From Ceratorhiza oryzae-sativae (Eukaryota; Basidiomycota; Agaricomycetes; Cantharellales; Ceratobasidiaceae): 64,000 nt of DNA. Shown in pieces: positions 35,675 through 47,254 of the stretch (position 1 is its first letter; each line of letters opens with the position of its first letter). The notes below the pieces were generated by a model. It worked only from the letters and a program-made list of their open reading frames with translations. It was not told the DNA's origin and ran no database searches. The stretch is from assembly GCA_030998015.1 (NCBI GenBank), contig JARWMV010000233.1, positions 1,426,001 to 1,490,000 on the forward strand, read 5' to 3'. The position numbers were made by a program, and so were the translations under genes.

Positions 35675-38600
35675 ATGTCGTACGAAAGGAATGGCCGAGG
35701 GGTGTCAATACTTGTTGCGGGTGAGCCAGAGTGGAGCTTGTCAAAAGGCTCGGTGCTAATCTTTATATATTTCCATAAAGACAGTAGCGGTGCAACTGGA
35801 CTGTCCATTGCTGTCATGCTCCACCGACTCATGCAGAGAGTCCAACAAGAAGAAGGGCTTGCCGAGATCCCTCTAGTGCGGGAGTACTTTGATGTCGTCG
35901 CGGGCGCCGGCGCTGGAGCGTAAGTGGGCTGTAACTTCCGAATTTGATCGACGCTCATCGTTTTGCCTCCTGTAGCATTACAACCACGCTGGTCGGACGG
36001 CTCGGATTGACGACCGAGCAGGCTATCAGGACGTTTGGAGCTTTGTCAAAGCAAGTTTTCTCGACGCCAGTATGGTCGGAATGCCTGTGTTCAAGGCGTC
36101 AAAGATGGAAAAGGCACTGAAGGATATCGTGCGAACACACACCGGAGATGAAGATGCGCTGATGGATAATAATACAACGTCCAGGGAGTGCAAGACGTGA
36201 GTGCGTTGGCTGATTATGCGTTGCCCTCTATCTCACTTTACACACCGTGTTATCAAGTATGACGTTTGCCATGTCGAAACATAACATGAACGCCGGCATA
36301 CCTACCATCTTTCGCTCTTATCCCACGAGTAATAATCCCACTGCAAATTGCACCATATGGCAAGCACTACGCGCAGCTACTGCCCATCCTGAGATGTTCG
36401 ACAGCATGGAAATTGAAGAGCATGGAATCAGCCAGCCGTATGTCGACGCAGCCATGGGGTGCGGCAACCCGATCGAGCACGTGTTGAAAGAGGTCAAACG
36501 GATTTACCCGGAACAAAGGATCGCGTGCGTCGTGAGCATTGGAGGTGGACATGCTCGCACCATTCGAATTCCGGATCCGAGTCCGTTCGATAGGGTGTTT
36601 CCCACAAACGTCGTTCTTGCGGTGCAAGGCATTGCAACCGACAACGAGCGAGCAGCACAGACGGCGGAAAGCCGGTTTCAGGGAACGACAAATGTTTACT
36701 TCCGACTGAACGTGGACCAGGGCTTGCAGAGCATGCGGCTCGGTGACTGGGATCGACTAGGGGAAGTAAAGGCGCATACAGACGCATATCTGCAGAAGTC
36801 CGGCATGGAAGAACTCATGAAGCAAGCGGGTAAAGCGATCAAGAACAAGAATGGTGCGATCTCGACTAAATACATTGGTACGTGCGATTGCGAATTGAAG
36901 GGGATGAAATGCGGGACTGACGGCTGACCCCCCAGACGGTGAAATCCAGGTCGACGCTATGCCACAGGTTTTCGGTATCAAAGAATGCCCTGCCCCAACA
37001 TCCTTTTACACGGAACGAAGAGCTCCAATAGAGCGAGCGATCGCTTGCCTGAAAGACGATTCGAGGGGCCGAAGGGTATTCGTGTTTCATGGCCTCGGTG
37101 GCGCCGGAAAGACCCAGCTTGCCCTGCAGACAGTCGAAGAGACACGAGAGTATTGGTCGGATATCATTTACGTCGACGCCACTTCGACGGATACTGTGAG
37201 AAGTGCGCTGAAAGGATTTGCAGCTGCGAAGAATCTCGGGGAGGCGTACGAAGAGACAATACGCTGGTTGGACTCATACGACAAGCGATGGTTGATGGTG
37301 TTTGACAATGCTGACGACACTTTGGTCAAGCTACGACAATACTTTCCTAAGAGCGCGCAAGGGAGAATTCTGATTACAACACGCTCACGCGAGCTGGTGC
37401 AGCTGGCTGTGGGCCCGAGTTCTGAATACAACGTATCAGACATGGAGCCTGATGAAGCGACTCGGCTTCTTCTAAAGGTGGCTAGAAAAAGTGCGGCAGA
37501 GCTGTCTCGCGAAGAAAGGGATGCAGCCACGTCGCTTGTGCATGTAGGCACCGCATATTTGGATTTGACGTTCTGCTCATGCGATACGTGTCGTTCATAG
37601 GATCTCGGCTTTTTAGCTCTTGGAGTAGTCCAGGCAGGCGCATACATATGGCGCACGTCTTGTGGGTTCGCACAGTACCGAGATATATACGCTGCTTGGC
37701 CGGAAGAAACGCTGGAGTCTTTCTGTGAAGAGCCGGTAGAGCTGAGTGGATATGAAAAGACCGTCTACAGAACGTGGAGGATGAGCTACGATAGGCTGAG
37801 CGAGAGGGCACAGAAGACACTATGGCTGTTGACGTATCTACAGCGTGACAGGATCAGTCAGGAGATGTTTCAGCGAGCGGCGACGCGAGCCGAGAAGTTC
37901 ACTACGGTGTTACCTCTGACCGAGACTGAAGGACGCGCGCTCAATGACCTGAAGAAGTATCTCAGTAGCTTCCTTGATGGCGAAAAGTGGAACTCTGGTG
38001 CATTCTTGAAAGTGATGGCAGAGATCATGGAGTATTCGCTAATATCTTATGACTCGACGAACCGGATGTATGTGCTGCACATTCTAGTGCAAAACTGGAC
38101 ACACACAGTCATACCATACTCGCCTGAACGAGCACTCGCACAATCATCCTTTTTACTTGGCATTTCGATCAATAGGGAGGGAGACACCTCGGACTACAAC
38201 TATCGTCGGTCAGTTGAGCTGCATGTGTCCAAGGCGATTTGTTGTCAGCGGGGCGTAAACCAGCATATGCTAGTGGCGTTTGCCGATGTGATGCAAGAAA
38301 ATGGACAGTACAGCGAAGCCGAGAGACTCCAACTACAAGCCTACGAGTTGCACAGTACACAGCTGGAGCCAAATGCCGAATCTGTGGTTGATATTCAATC
38401 AGACCTTGCTGCTACATACAGGTACCAAGGTCAATACAAGCAGGCAGAGGCACTACAGGTGCAAGTACTAAAGGCCAGGAAGCAAGTGCTAGGTGATCAG
38501 CATCCTCACACACTCTCTGCCATGGCCAACCTTGCCAACACATACTTGCGCCAAGGCCAATACAAGAAGGCAGAGACACTACAGGTGCAGGTACTAGAGG

Positions 38601-40419
38601 CCAGGAAGCAAGTGCTAGGTGACCAGCATCCTGACACACTCTCTGCCATGGCAACCTTGCCAACACATACTTGCCAAGGCCAATACAAGCAGGCAGACAC
38701 TACAGGTGCAGGTACTAGAGGCCAGAAGCGAGTGCTAGGTGATCAGCATCCTGACACACTCTCTGCCATGGCCAACCTTGCCAACACATACTCCGCCAAG
38801 GTCAATACAAGCAGGCAGAGACACTACAGGTGCAGGTATTAGAGGCCAGGAAGCGAGTGCTAGGTGATCAGCATCCTCACACACTCTCTGCCATGGCCAA
38901 CCTTGCCAACACATACTCTGACCAAGGCCAGCACCAGCAGGCAGAGACACTACAGGTGCAGGTACTAGAGGCCAGGAAGCAAGTGTTAGGTGATCAGCAT
39001 CCTGACACACTCTCTGCCATGGCCAACCTTGCTGTCACATACTCCGACCAAGGTCAATACAAGCAGGCAGAGACACTACAGGTGCAGGTACTAGAGGCCA
39101 GGAAGCGAGTGCTAGGTGATCAGCATCCTGACACACTCACTGCCATGGCCAACCTTGCTATCACATACTCCGACCAAGGTCAATACAAGCAGGCAGAGAC
39201 ACTAGAGGTGCAGGTATTAGAGGCCAGGAAGCGAGTGCTAGATGATCAGCATCCTCACACACTCTCTGCCATGGCCAACCTTGCCAACACATACTCCGAC
39301 CAAGGCCAGCACCAGCAGGCAGAGACACTACAGGTGCAGGTACTAGAGGCCAGGAAGCGAGTGTTAGGTGATCAGCATCCTGACACACTCACTGCCATGG
39401 CCAACCTTGCTATCACATACTCCGACCAAGGTCAATACAAGCAGGCAGAGACACTAGAGGTGCAGGTATTAGAGGCCAGGAAGCAAGTGCTAGGTGATCA
39501 GCATCCTCACACACTCTCTGCCATGAACAACCTTGCCAACACATACTCCAACCAAGGCCAGCACCAGCAGGCAGAGACACTACAGGTGCAGGTACTAGAG
39601 GCCAGGAAGCGAGTGCTAGGTGATCAGCATCCTGACACACTCTCTGCCATGGCCAACCTTGCCAACACATACTCGCGCCAAGGCCAATACAAGCAGGCAG
39701 AGACACTAGAGGTGCAGGTACTAGAGGCCAGGAAGCGAGTGTTAGGTGATCAGCATCCTGACACACTCACTGCCATGGCCAACCTTGCTGTCACATACTT
39801 GTACCAAGGTCAATACAAGCAGGCAGAGACACTAGAGGTGCAGGTACTAGAGGCCAGGAAGCAAGTGCTAGGTGATCAGCATCCTGACACACTCACTGCC
39901 ATGGCCAACCTTGCTATCACATACTCCGACCAAGGTCAATACAAGCAGGCAGAGACACTAGAGGTGCAGGTACTAGAGGCCAGGAAGCGAGTGCTAGGTG
40001 ATCAGCATCCTGACATACTCTCTGCCATGGCCAACCTTGCCAACACATACTCCGACCAAGGCCAGCACCAGCAGGCAGAGACACTAGAGGTGCAGGTACT
40101 AGAGGCCAGGAAGCGAGTGCTAGGTGATCAGCATCTTCGCACACTCTCTGCCATGGCCAATCTTGCTGTCACATACTGGCACCAAGGCCAATACAATCGG
40201 GCAGAGACAATACAGGTGCAGGTATTAGAGGCCAGCAAGAGAGTGCTAGGTGACCAGCATCCTGACACACTGAGGGCAAAACGGAATCTGGCAATTACCT
40301 ACAAAAGCCTTGGACGAAGTCGTCGCCAACAATACCAAGCACTCAAAGCAGAAATCAACCAACAGGAGCCACCCCGCCCATCAACCCGCCGCCGCATTCT
40401 TGATTTTTTCCGTTTTTGA
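35675..40419 (+). CDS. NLR-type receptor: patatin-like / NB-ARC / TPR
   Basis: Exons 35675-35720, 35781-35919, 35976-36196, 36258-36877, 36936-37537 and 37601-40419. The patatin-like domain comes first: GVSILVADSSGATGLS aligns with the usual DGGGxRGLS anion hole, EYFDVVAGAGAGAITT with the GxSxG nucleophile elbow, and YVDAAMGCGNPIEHV with the DG(A/G) Asp. The elbow Ser is Gly and the anion-hole Gly/Arg residues are changed, so lipase activity is probably lost. The NB-ARC part has GLGGAGKTQLALQ (P-loop), RWLMVFDNADD (Walker B), GRILITTRSREL, MEPDEATRLLL and LGFLALGVVQAGAYI. The C-terminus is about 15 TPRs. In fungi such proteins act in non-self recognition and regulated cell death. One-base frame breaks occur near 36045-36060 and inside the third TPR unit (38650-38800), so it may be a pseudogene or carry assembly indels. 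Confidence 0.82.
38400..40290 (+). repeat. array of about 15 nearly identical TPR units (126 bp each)
   Basis: GDQHP(D/H)TLSAMANLANTY recurs every 126 bp (42 residues), 15 times between about 38490 and 40270. Most units differ at only a few positions, notably Y/H in GQYKQ/GQHQQ, S/T in LSAM/LTAM and D/H after HP. The first and last units are the most diverged. The unit type is the kinesin-light-chain/TPR_10-TPR_12 kind. Near-identity at nucleotide level, synonymous sites included, shows recent unit duplication or gene conversion. Unit 3 (about 38640-38800) carries several small deletions. Long open frames on the opposite strand here are by-products of the repeat. Confidence 0.92.
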
Positions 40420-40696
40420 TTCCTGGCTGTTCTTACCGGTCGTGCTTGTTGCTTGTTCTATTTGAGATCTCAGTCGTGCTTTCTGCCAGACTGAAATTTG
40501 GACGATGCGCGTTGGTCGAGTGGGTATCACTGTCCGGCCCTACCCCTTGTCTAATCACAATCCGAATCAAGTTGATACGCGTTTGGTTGTTCTCGTTCTT
40601 ACGGCCATGTGCGACTTCTCGAAATATTTTCTATTGTTTTTGTATATTCCAAAATATGAATCCGAAGCTTCTGAGTCCAATCATGCTCCACGCCTT
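40420..40696. other. convergent intergenic spacer
   Basis: Both flanking genes end here (the receptor from the left, PAN3 from the right). No gene was seen. Confidence 0.5.
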
Positions 40697-43225
40697 TCAC
40701 TTTGCCAAATCCCTAACCAAAACCTCAATACACCATCGGAACAACCAACGCGAAACAAACCATACCTATATGCGCTCTCGATACACGTCTTGACTTCCTT
40801 GTACGACACCACCAGACAGTTTCTCTCGTCTCTCGACACCAGCATCAATCGCTCCTCGCTTCCTGCGTCCAGCTATTTTAACCAGCCCAAAAGGTGAATG
40901 AATATATGCAATTCGTTAGCACGGATCGACAACAAACCTTGTTGAGATTCGTAAACACATGCGTGAGATTCAGAACCGGCTTGCCACGGGTATCGAGCTG
41001 ATGGAATACGTGATCGCGGAACAACTTGATGATGTACCGATCACCCGTCTCGGCCCATCGAGGATCGTGGTCGAACCTAGACGAGATCAATCGATGCCGG
41101 TGACGCGGGTAGCATGGACATACTCGGGCCGCTCGTTGATGAATCCGAATTTGCATAAAAGCCTCACCAGTCGTCCGTTTTCGAGTTCTCGGGAGAGTTC
41201 GTTCTCGAGCGAGTCGGCGTGCCTGGGGTGGCAGGTGAGATTATATCAGCATTCAGCCGTGAGACCGTGTATATGCATGGGGGATGGCGTGTCGTAGGGA
41301 GCAGGGCTCGGGATCGATAGCGATTCGTGGGGTAAAGGACCTACTCGAGCATCGCATTCATCTCGGCGTTGATGATCTCCGGGCTTATCTCCTTCCACAA
41401 GTGGTCTATCGTCTGCCGTAAACCACGTACATTAGAAATCAACTCGTTCCGCAAGACTTGAATACAAACCCACCTTGCCAACCCCCGGCGTTATCAACCA
41501 CACCACCGCTTGTCTCAACAGAGGCGAGAACCGACTTAGCGCGCCGACTGCCGCAGAACGAGGTGATTGGGGTGGCGAAGAGGACGACGTGAGCTGAAGA
41601 AGCAACGAGCCTAGAGCGATTAGGTCTTCTTGCTGCCGTTTGACATGATGAGGTTGATTCGGCCAGTGAATCAGCAAGTTGCATTGAGGGTATGCGGGAA
41701 GCGAACAAGGACGCAAGGGTCGTTAGTTATTTACAACCGCTACTCGAATGCCCCAGACCTACCAGGTAGACCTCTGGCGTACGCTGTCCATCGTACGACA
41801 TGATATCAATGATCCCGACCGTGTTGATCCGTACACGTCCTATCCCGGTCACTAGCACCCTTCTTGGATCCAGACATCGTATGGCCAGCCCGCGCGCATG
41901 GGCGGCCCTCACGGCGCTCGCGAGCTGCAACAAGTATGTCCAGACGAGTCGTTCGTCCACGGGCTGAACACCTTGCTGTTGGCTAAATCCGACCGGTTGT
42001 GTGTATGGCGTCTGGGGAGAAAAGCCGAGTTGCGGAGAAAACTGGTAAGACGATGATTGGGATAGGGTTTGTGAGATCGAGTGGGCAGGTGGGCGCTGGA
42101 GGCTTGGCTCTGGAGCGAGTAGTTTGAAAAGCTTGGAGGGAAGCCGTACGACCCTAGTGGACTTCCCGGACCGGAGAAATGAGACGTCGGAGAACTCATA
42201 CGGGTCGGGGAGAACGTGCGTTGTTTGGATGGAGAGGTATGAGCCGAGTGGGATTGGGGTGGCGGCGTCGAGGGAGAGAGGTGGTTGGACTGGAGGGTGC
42301 GAGCAAGCGGATGATAGTCGTAAACAACCACCAAGGCTGGTGTGGAAATGATATGAGTCAGAGGGACGAGCGCATGATAGACAACGCACACTGGTCGTTG
42401 AACGCGCGAGTGGTGAAAGCCTCGTGTGGTCGAACGATGGACGGGTGGGGCATTGTAGACCATGCCTCGATAGCTGATAGCGCAGAGTCGTGTGGAAGTC
42501 GACAGTCTGGATCGGTATGAGTACTTACTATACCACGAAAACGTGGTATCATGCTTACTCTCGACACGGTATAACACATAGCAGTCTCCATCGTTCTTGC
42601 TCACAGCCCTATATACACTCGTCGTGAACCCCCCAAAGAATCCTTGCCCAGGTCCGGGCTCTAAAGTGGCCAGGGAGTGGTACGCATGTACCTCGTCGGG
42701 GAGGGGCGGATTCGGATGGCCGTATGGTGTCTGATGTGCCGCGTCCTGCCTACGTTGCAGCTCGTCCCGCAGATTAGGTGTCATAAAGTAATCCCTTGGA
42801 GGGGCAGACCGAGGCGCAGAGGGATGGTAGTTGTGGAAGTCCAGGGGTTCTAGTGTGTAAGCTGGGAGAAGGGGCGCATAATACGGGGTATACGCGCTTG
42901 ACTCGTAGGGGACGTGGTGCTGATACGATGGCGCAAACGGGTCGTCGGACGCGCCTGGCTGGGGGGTGTCGTGCCCTCCATTCTCGGCCGGCGGGGCAGA
43001 AAAGCGCGGGACAAAGACGGGAGCATGTACGCCGAGCGACTTGAGCGCGGTCGGAGATTCTGGCGGCGACGTTGGACTGCGGTTCGGCGGTGTCAGAGCC
43101 GGAACAAGCGGGGGTGGGGGCTTACCCGCTGGGGGGCGGCGTGGTGGTGCGCTTGGTCGGTGTGTGTTGGTGCGCGAGCCCGGGGCGACGATGGGGATGG
43201 CCGACGACGTGCGCGGCGGCAGCAT
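40697..43225 (-). CDS. PAN3: PAN3, subunit of the PAN2-PAN3 poly(A) nuclease
   Basis: PAN3 is a pseudokinase adaptor that recruits PAN2 to mRNA poly(A) tails for deadenylation in the cytoplasm. The start at 43225 ([17 protein letters not shown]) opens a Pro/Ser-rich disordered region. [17 protein letters not shown] is the conserved segment in front of the kinase fold. The pseudokinase part includes [53 protein letters not shown] and [12 protein letters not shown]. The C-terminal knob has [38 protein letters not shown] and [19 protein letters not shown] last 53-nt intron gives an end in RDLAK at 40697. There are many short introns. No CCCH zinc finger is seen at the N-terminus, so this resembles the short form. 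It is divergent from the AP-1 beta gene, with 83 bp between the two ATGs. Confidence 0.93.
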
Positions 43226-43252
43226 CGCGGTGCAGGGCGGGTCACGAAGCAC

Positions 43253-43302
43253 CACGTGACGGCATATTATGTGAGTATTAGATCAGCGGGCGTTTGCACG
43301 TG
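43253..43302. promoter_or_regulatory. bidirectional promoter with two CACGTG boxes
   Basis: Two CACGTG palindromes, at 43253-43258 and 43297-43302, lie within the 83 bp between the divergent PAN3 and AP-1 beta start codons. The second is 7 bp before the AP-1 beta ATG. Spacing centre to centre is 44 bp. Confidence 0.55.
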
Positions 43303-43308
43303 ACCATT

Positions 43309-46300
43309 ATGTCCCGCCCAGCGCCCCGCAAGGGTGAGTCTGCCGTGTCGGTGCTGTGCCGGTGCTGAGGCGCATGTGCAGGCGAGAACCATGAGCTGCG
43401 TGCGGACCTGAACTCCGAGTACCGCGACCGCCGCAAAGATGCCATCAAGCGCGTCATCGCCAACATGACCGTCGGCAAGGACGTCTCCGGCCTCTTTCCC
43501 GACGTCCTCAAGAACATGCAGACCGAGGACCTCGAGCAAAAGAAGCTCGTCTATCTCTATCTCATGAACTACGCGAAAACTCAGCCCGAGCTTGTCATCC
43601 TCGCGGTAAACACGTTTGTCAAGGCAAGTTAGCTACGCGTCCTCGGCGATATATTCAGCCTGACTCCAGCTAGGATTCGAATGACCCCAACCCTCTGGTT
43701 CGAGCGCTGGCGATACGGACTATGGGATGTCTTCGTGCCGAAAAAATTATAGACTACCTTTCGGACCCGTTGCACAAGGCACTCCGGGACCAAGATCCCT
43801 ATGTCCGAAAAACGGCTGCGCTGTGCGTCGCCAAGCTTTACGAGCTCAAACCAGAACTCGCCATAGACAACGGCTTTCTCGAACAGCTTCTAGACATGGT
43901 ATCCGACAGCAACCCAATGGTCAGCCACCTCGCTCGTTCTCCATCATAGTTTAACCCGAAATGTGCATATGCAGGTCGTATCCAACGCGGTCGCAGCCCT
44001 CGTCGATATCCATACCACGACCCAGGAAATGCCCGACCCAGACCCGCGTGGCCGATTCGAACTCACTCAGGACATTCTCTCTAAACTCCTCATTGCCCTC
44101 AACGAATGCTCGGAATGGGGCCGAGTGACGATCCTGAGCTGTCTCGCCCGATACAAGACTACGGACGAGAAGGAGGCTGAACACATCTGCGAGAGGATTA
44201 TGCCCCAGTTTCAGCATGTGAATGGGAGTGTTGTTTTGGCTGCCATCAAGGTACGTCTGCTCCGGCTTTCGATTAGAAGAATGCTGATGAGGAGGATAGG
44301 CCATCATGGTGCATATCAAGTATGTATCGAGGCAGCAGCTCAAGACTCAGCTTATTCGGAAGATGGCACCTCCGCTTGTCTCGCTCATCTCGGCAGAGCC
44401 CGAGGTACAGTGGGTCGCATTGAGGAATATCAATCTGTTGCTCCAGGTACGCTCGCCTCAACGATCCATTTTGTATCGTATCATTCTAACAGCGTGTAGG
44501 TCCAACCCGACCTCCTTCAAAACGAAATGCGAGTATTCTTCTGCAAATACAACGACCCACCTTACGTCAAAGTCGAAAAGCTAGATATTATGGTTCAAAT
44601 CTTCCACGCTTTTCTGATCCTGCCCACTGATCCTCGATATAGGTCCGGCTAGCCGCAGAGAAAAACGTAGACACCCTCTTGAGTGAACTAAAAGAGTGCG
44701 TACCTTGTTTCCACCACCCTTTCACCATGCATTTCTTCACCATGGACGCACTGCTGATGTTTTTCTCTCCCTCGTTCGTCTCCCTCGCATCCCTTGCTCC
44801 AAACCGAACCCACACCTTCGCCCCGCATTTCAAACTTCTGAACCGCACCGTTTTACTGGTCGCAACCGTTTGATTAACTCGCCTTCCCCTTTCCACCCCC
44901 TTCAGATACGCATCCGAGGCGGATGTCGATTTTGTGAGGCGAGCGATCAAGACCATTGGGTACTGTGCGATCAAGATTGAGGCTTCGGCTGAACGCTGTG
45001 TGAATGTCCTACTCGACTTGATCGCGACGAGGGTTAGCTACGTCGTGCAAGAGGCGATTGTAGTCGTCAAAGTATGCTCTCGACTTGTCTGGCGTCTCGT
45101 GGCTTCTCGACTGACAGAGTCTCAGGACATTCTACGAAAATACCCGTCTCGATATGAAGGCGTCATTCCGATCGTGTGTACGGCTCTGGAAGAACTCGAC
45201 GAACCCGAGGCTCGTGCGAGTCTGGTTTGGATTGTGGGCGAACACGCCGAGAAGATTGATAACGCCGGGGAGCTGCTCGAAGGATTCGTCGATTCGTTTT
45301 TGGAAGAGGCTTATCCTGTGCGTTTTTTTTTTTTCGTCTATTCAGTGCTCGTTTTCTCCTATCAAGTTTTTTCTCCGAGCCGGGTTTGCTTGTTACTCAC
45401 GCTTGTTGGATGGGCTTAGCTAATTAATCGTGCCTGGATAGGTTCAATTGCAAATTCTCTCCGCAACTGTCAAGCTGTTCTTGAAGAAACCCGGTCCATC
45501 TCAATCGGTGGTTCAGAGAGTGTTGCAGACTGCGACCCGGGATTGCGATAGTCCAGACGTGAGGGATCGAGCGTACATCTACTGGAGGTTGTTGTCATTA
45601 AGTTCAGACGCGGGAGCTGGTGAGTATAATATCTTCTCGGTCTAAGAGTAGCAGAACCCTTGCGACCTCTGCCATTCTCCCAGATGGGATCGTCTTGTTT
45701 CGTTCTCCTTATGGCACGTTGTCCTTGGTTCTTATCTTGCTTGCTTAGGTAAATCGGTCATCCTCGCTCTCCGTCCTCCGATCGAATTACCTCGCACGGC
45801 AATCCCCGTTCCTGTGCTTGAGGAACTCATCCGGGATCTGTCGACGCTTGCAAGTGTATATCACAAGCCTGCCGAGACATTCATCGGCAGTGGGCGTGTC
45901 GGTGCTGGTGGATCGAGAGGACTAGGCGCCGAGTGAGTAGTTTGTCCACGTTTCGTTTGCTTTCTCTCGACACCATCGGGGGATGAAACCTGGGCTCGGT
46001 TTCATGTCCAGGAGAAGATCTCGCTTGAGCAATGTCGGCTCGCGCTTGTCACGCGCCCGTTCCGCTTAGCTCTGGGCATCGGGTTCGGTCTCTATACCCC
46101 CGCGTCACGACATGTCTTGAGCCTATCGTCGATTTATACCGATCGCTGATACATCATAACTTACCCGTCGCTTCCCTTTTCCAATTTTCTATCTCGCAGT
46201 CTGGAAGAGGATGTCGAACGGGCTCTACAAACCGTCGCCGCCGGCCGCAAGGCCGAAAATCTACTCGACTTTGATGAGCCTGCAACCGGAACCGGCACTA

Positions 46301-46590
46301 CAAACTCGCTTGCGAACCTCAACTTGACGACGAGCCCAGCCGCGATTCTTACCTCATCCAACCCGCTCGCCGATTTGGCCGACATCTTTGGCGGTGATTC
46401 GATGAACCTCGGCAGCGCGGGTGTGGTCATGTCGCCAATCGCGGGCTCGCCGAGCGTAGGAGGTAATAGCATCATGTCTCCAGTTGGCGGTGCAGGCGGG
46501 TTCGGTTCGATGGGTGCGTTGGGTGCTCAGCCTCAGCAGCAGCAAAAGCCCCCACAGCAAGCGAATGATGATTTGTTGGGACTGTTTTGA
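43309..46590 (+). CDS. APL2: AP-1 clathrin adaptor beta subunit
   Basis: This is a large subunit of the AP-1 adaptor, which sorts cargo into clathrin vesicles at the trans-Golgi and endosomes. The start MSRPAPRKG is followed after one intron by [20 protein letters not shown]. The trunk HEAT repeats then run through [129 protein letters not shown] and [13 protein letters not shown]. The hinge holds NLLDFDEP, a clathrin-box-like motif, and a Gly/Asn/Ser-rich stretch with Q-runs. The protein ends NDDLLGLF with no appendage domain, as in other fungal AP-1 beta chains. There are at least twelve exons. AP-2 beta is the main alternative; the missing ear favours AP-1. Confidence 0.9.
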
Positions 46591-47177
46591 GGAGATTTTG
46601 TGTTTGTTAATGTCTGAGAATTGATTGTTTTATGATTCTTTCATTCGGTCAGGCCTATGCGGTGGACAGGGGGTTGTCAAGCCAAACTTCGGAGCGTATG
46701 CTGCCTTGCACTTAATTTGCCTCGTCATCTAATTCTGGCAACACGGCGCTTAGTTCGAGTTGAATGCACACACATGAGCGCTCTAACCGAGCACCGCTTC
46801 GCGATAGCCCGAACCTCGGTTCTCGAGCCTCCGCCCCTTGCGAACTCGTATCCTCGTGTTGCAGGCATCGCGCTCATTTGGTTTGTGTTGCTTGGTTTCT
46901 CCGAATATAGCTGACTCAATTGGGCTTGGTAAGGCAGAAAGTGCGCATCTGGGCCGTATCAAACGACAAATTCTATCCGAGAATGCTGTTCTGAGAGCGT
47001 GCTCGTGTGGATTGTACACAGAAGCCGAGTCGGTTCGTATCGGTTATAGATGCCAAGCTGGGGTGTCGCTACGTGCGACGCTGGCGCCCGGCCGCTGAAA
47101 CCGTATCAGACGGTTCATATGCATGCTTGCCCGTATTCTTTTATTTAATTTCTAGATAGATTGGGCGGAATTGGGAG
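46591..47177. other. intergenic spacer
   Basis: This is the 3' flank of the AP-1 beta gene and the upstream region of the chitinase gene. No gene was recognised. Confidence 0.45.
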
Positions 47178-47184
47178 TATAAAA
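47178..47184 (+). promoter_or_regulatory. TATA box of the chitinase gene
   Basis: TATAAAA lies 77 bp upstream of the ATG at 47255. Confidence 0.6.
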
Positions 47185-47254
47185 CGCCACGGAGGAAGCA
47201 GATCTACTGGTCTTCAGCTCTCTCTCAGTTCTCCCCGAGTCGGTCACAGACAAT

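Noticed and set aside
38169..40144. Several long minus-strand open frames rich in CWQGWPWQRVC-type repeats
   Set aside because: They are the antisense of the 126-bp TPR units on the plus strand and repeat with the same period; nothing supports their translation.
38400..40290. Regularly spaced direct repeats that could suggest a satellite or CRISPR-like array
   Set aside because: The units are contiguous, in frame and encode TPRs within a eukaryotic receptor gene; there are no spacers.
41909..43303. Plus-strand frames at 42124-42520 and 42796-43303
   Set aside because: They are shadows of the GC-rich PAN3 coding exons on the minus strand.
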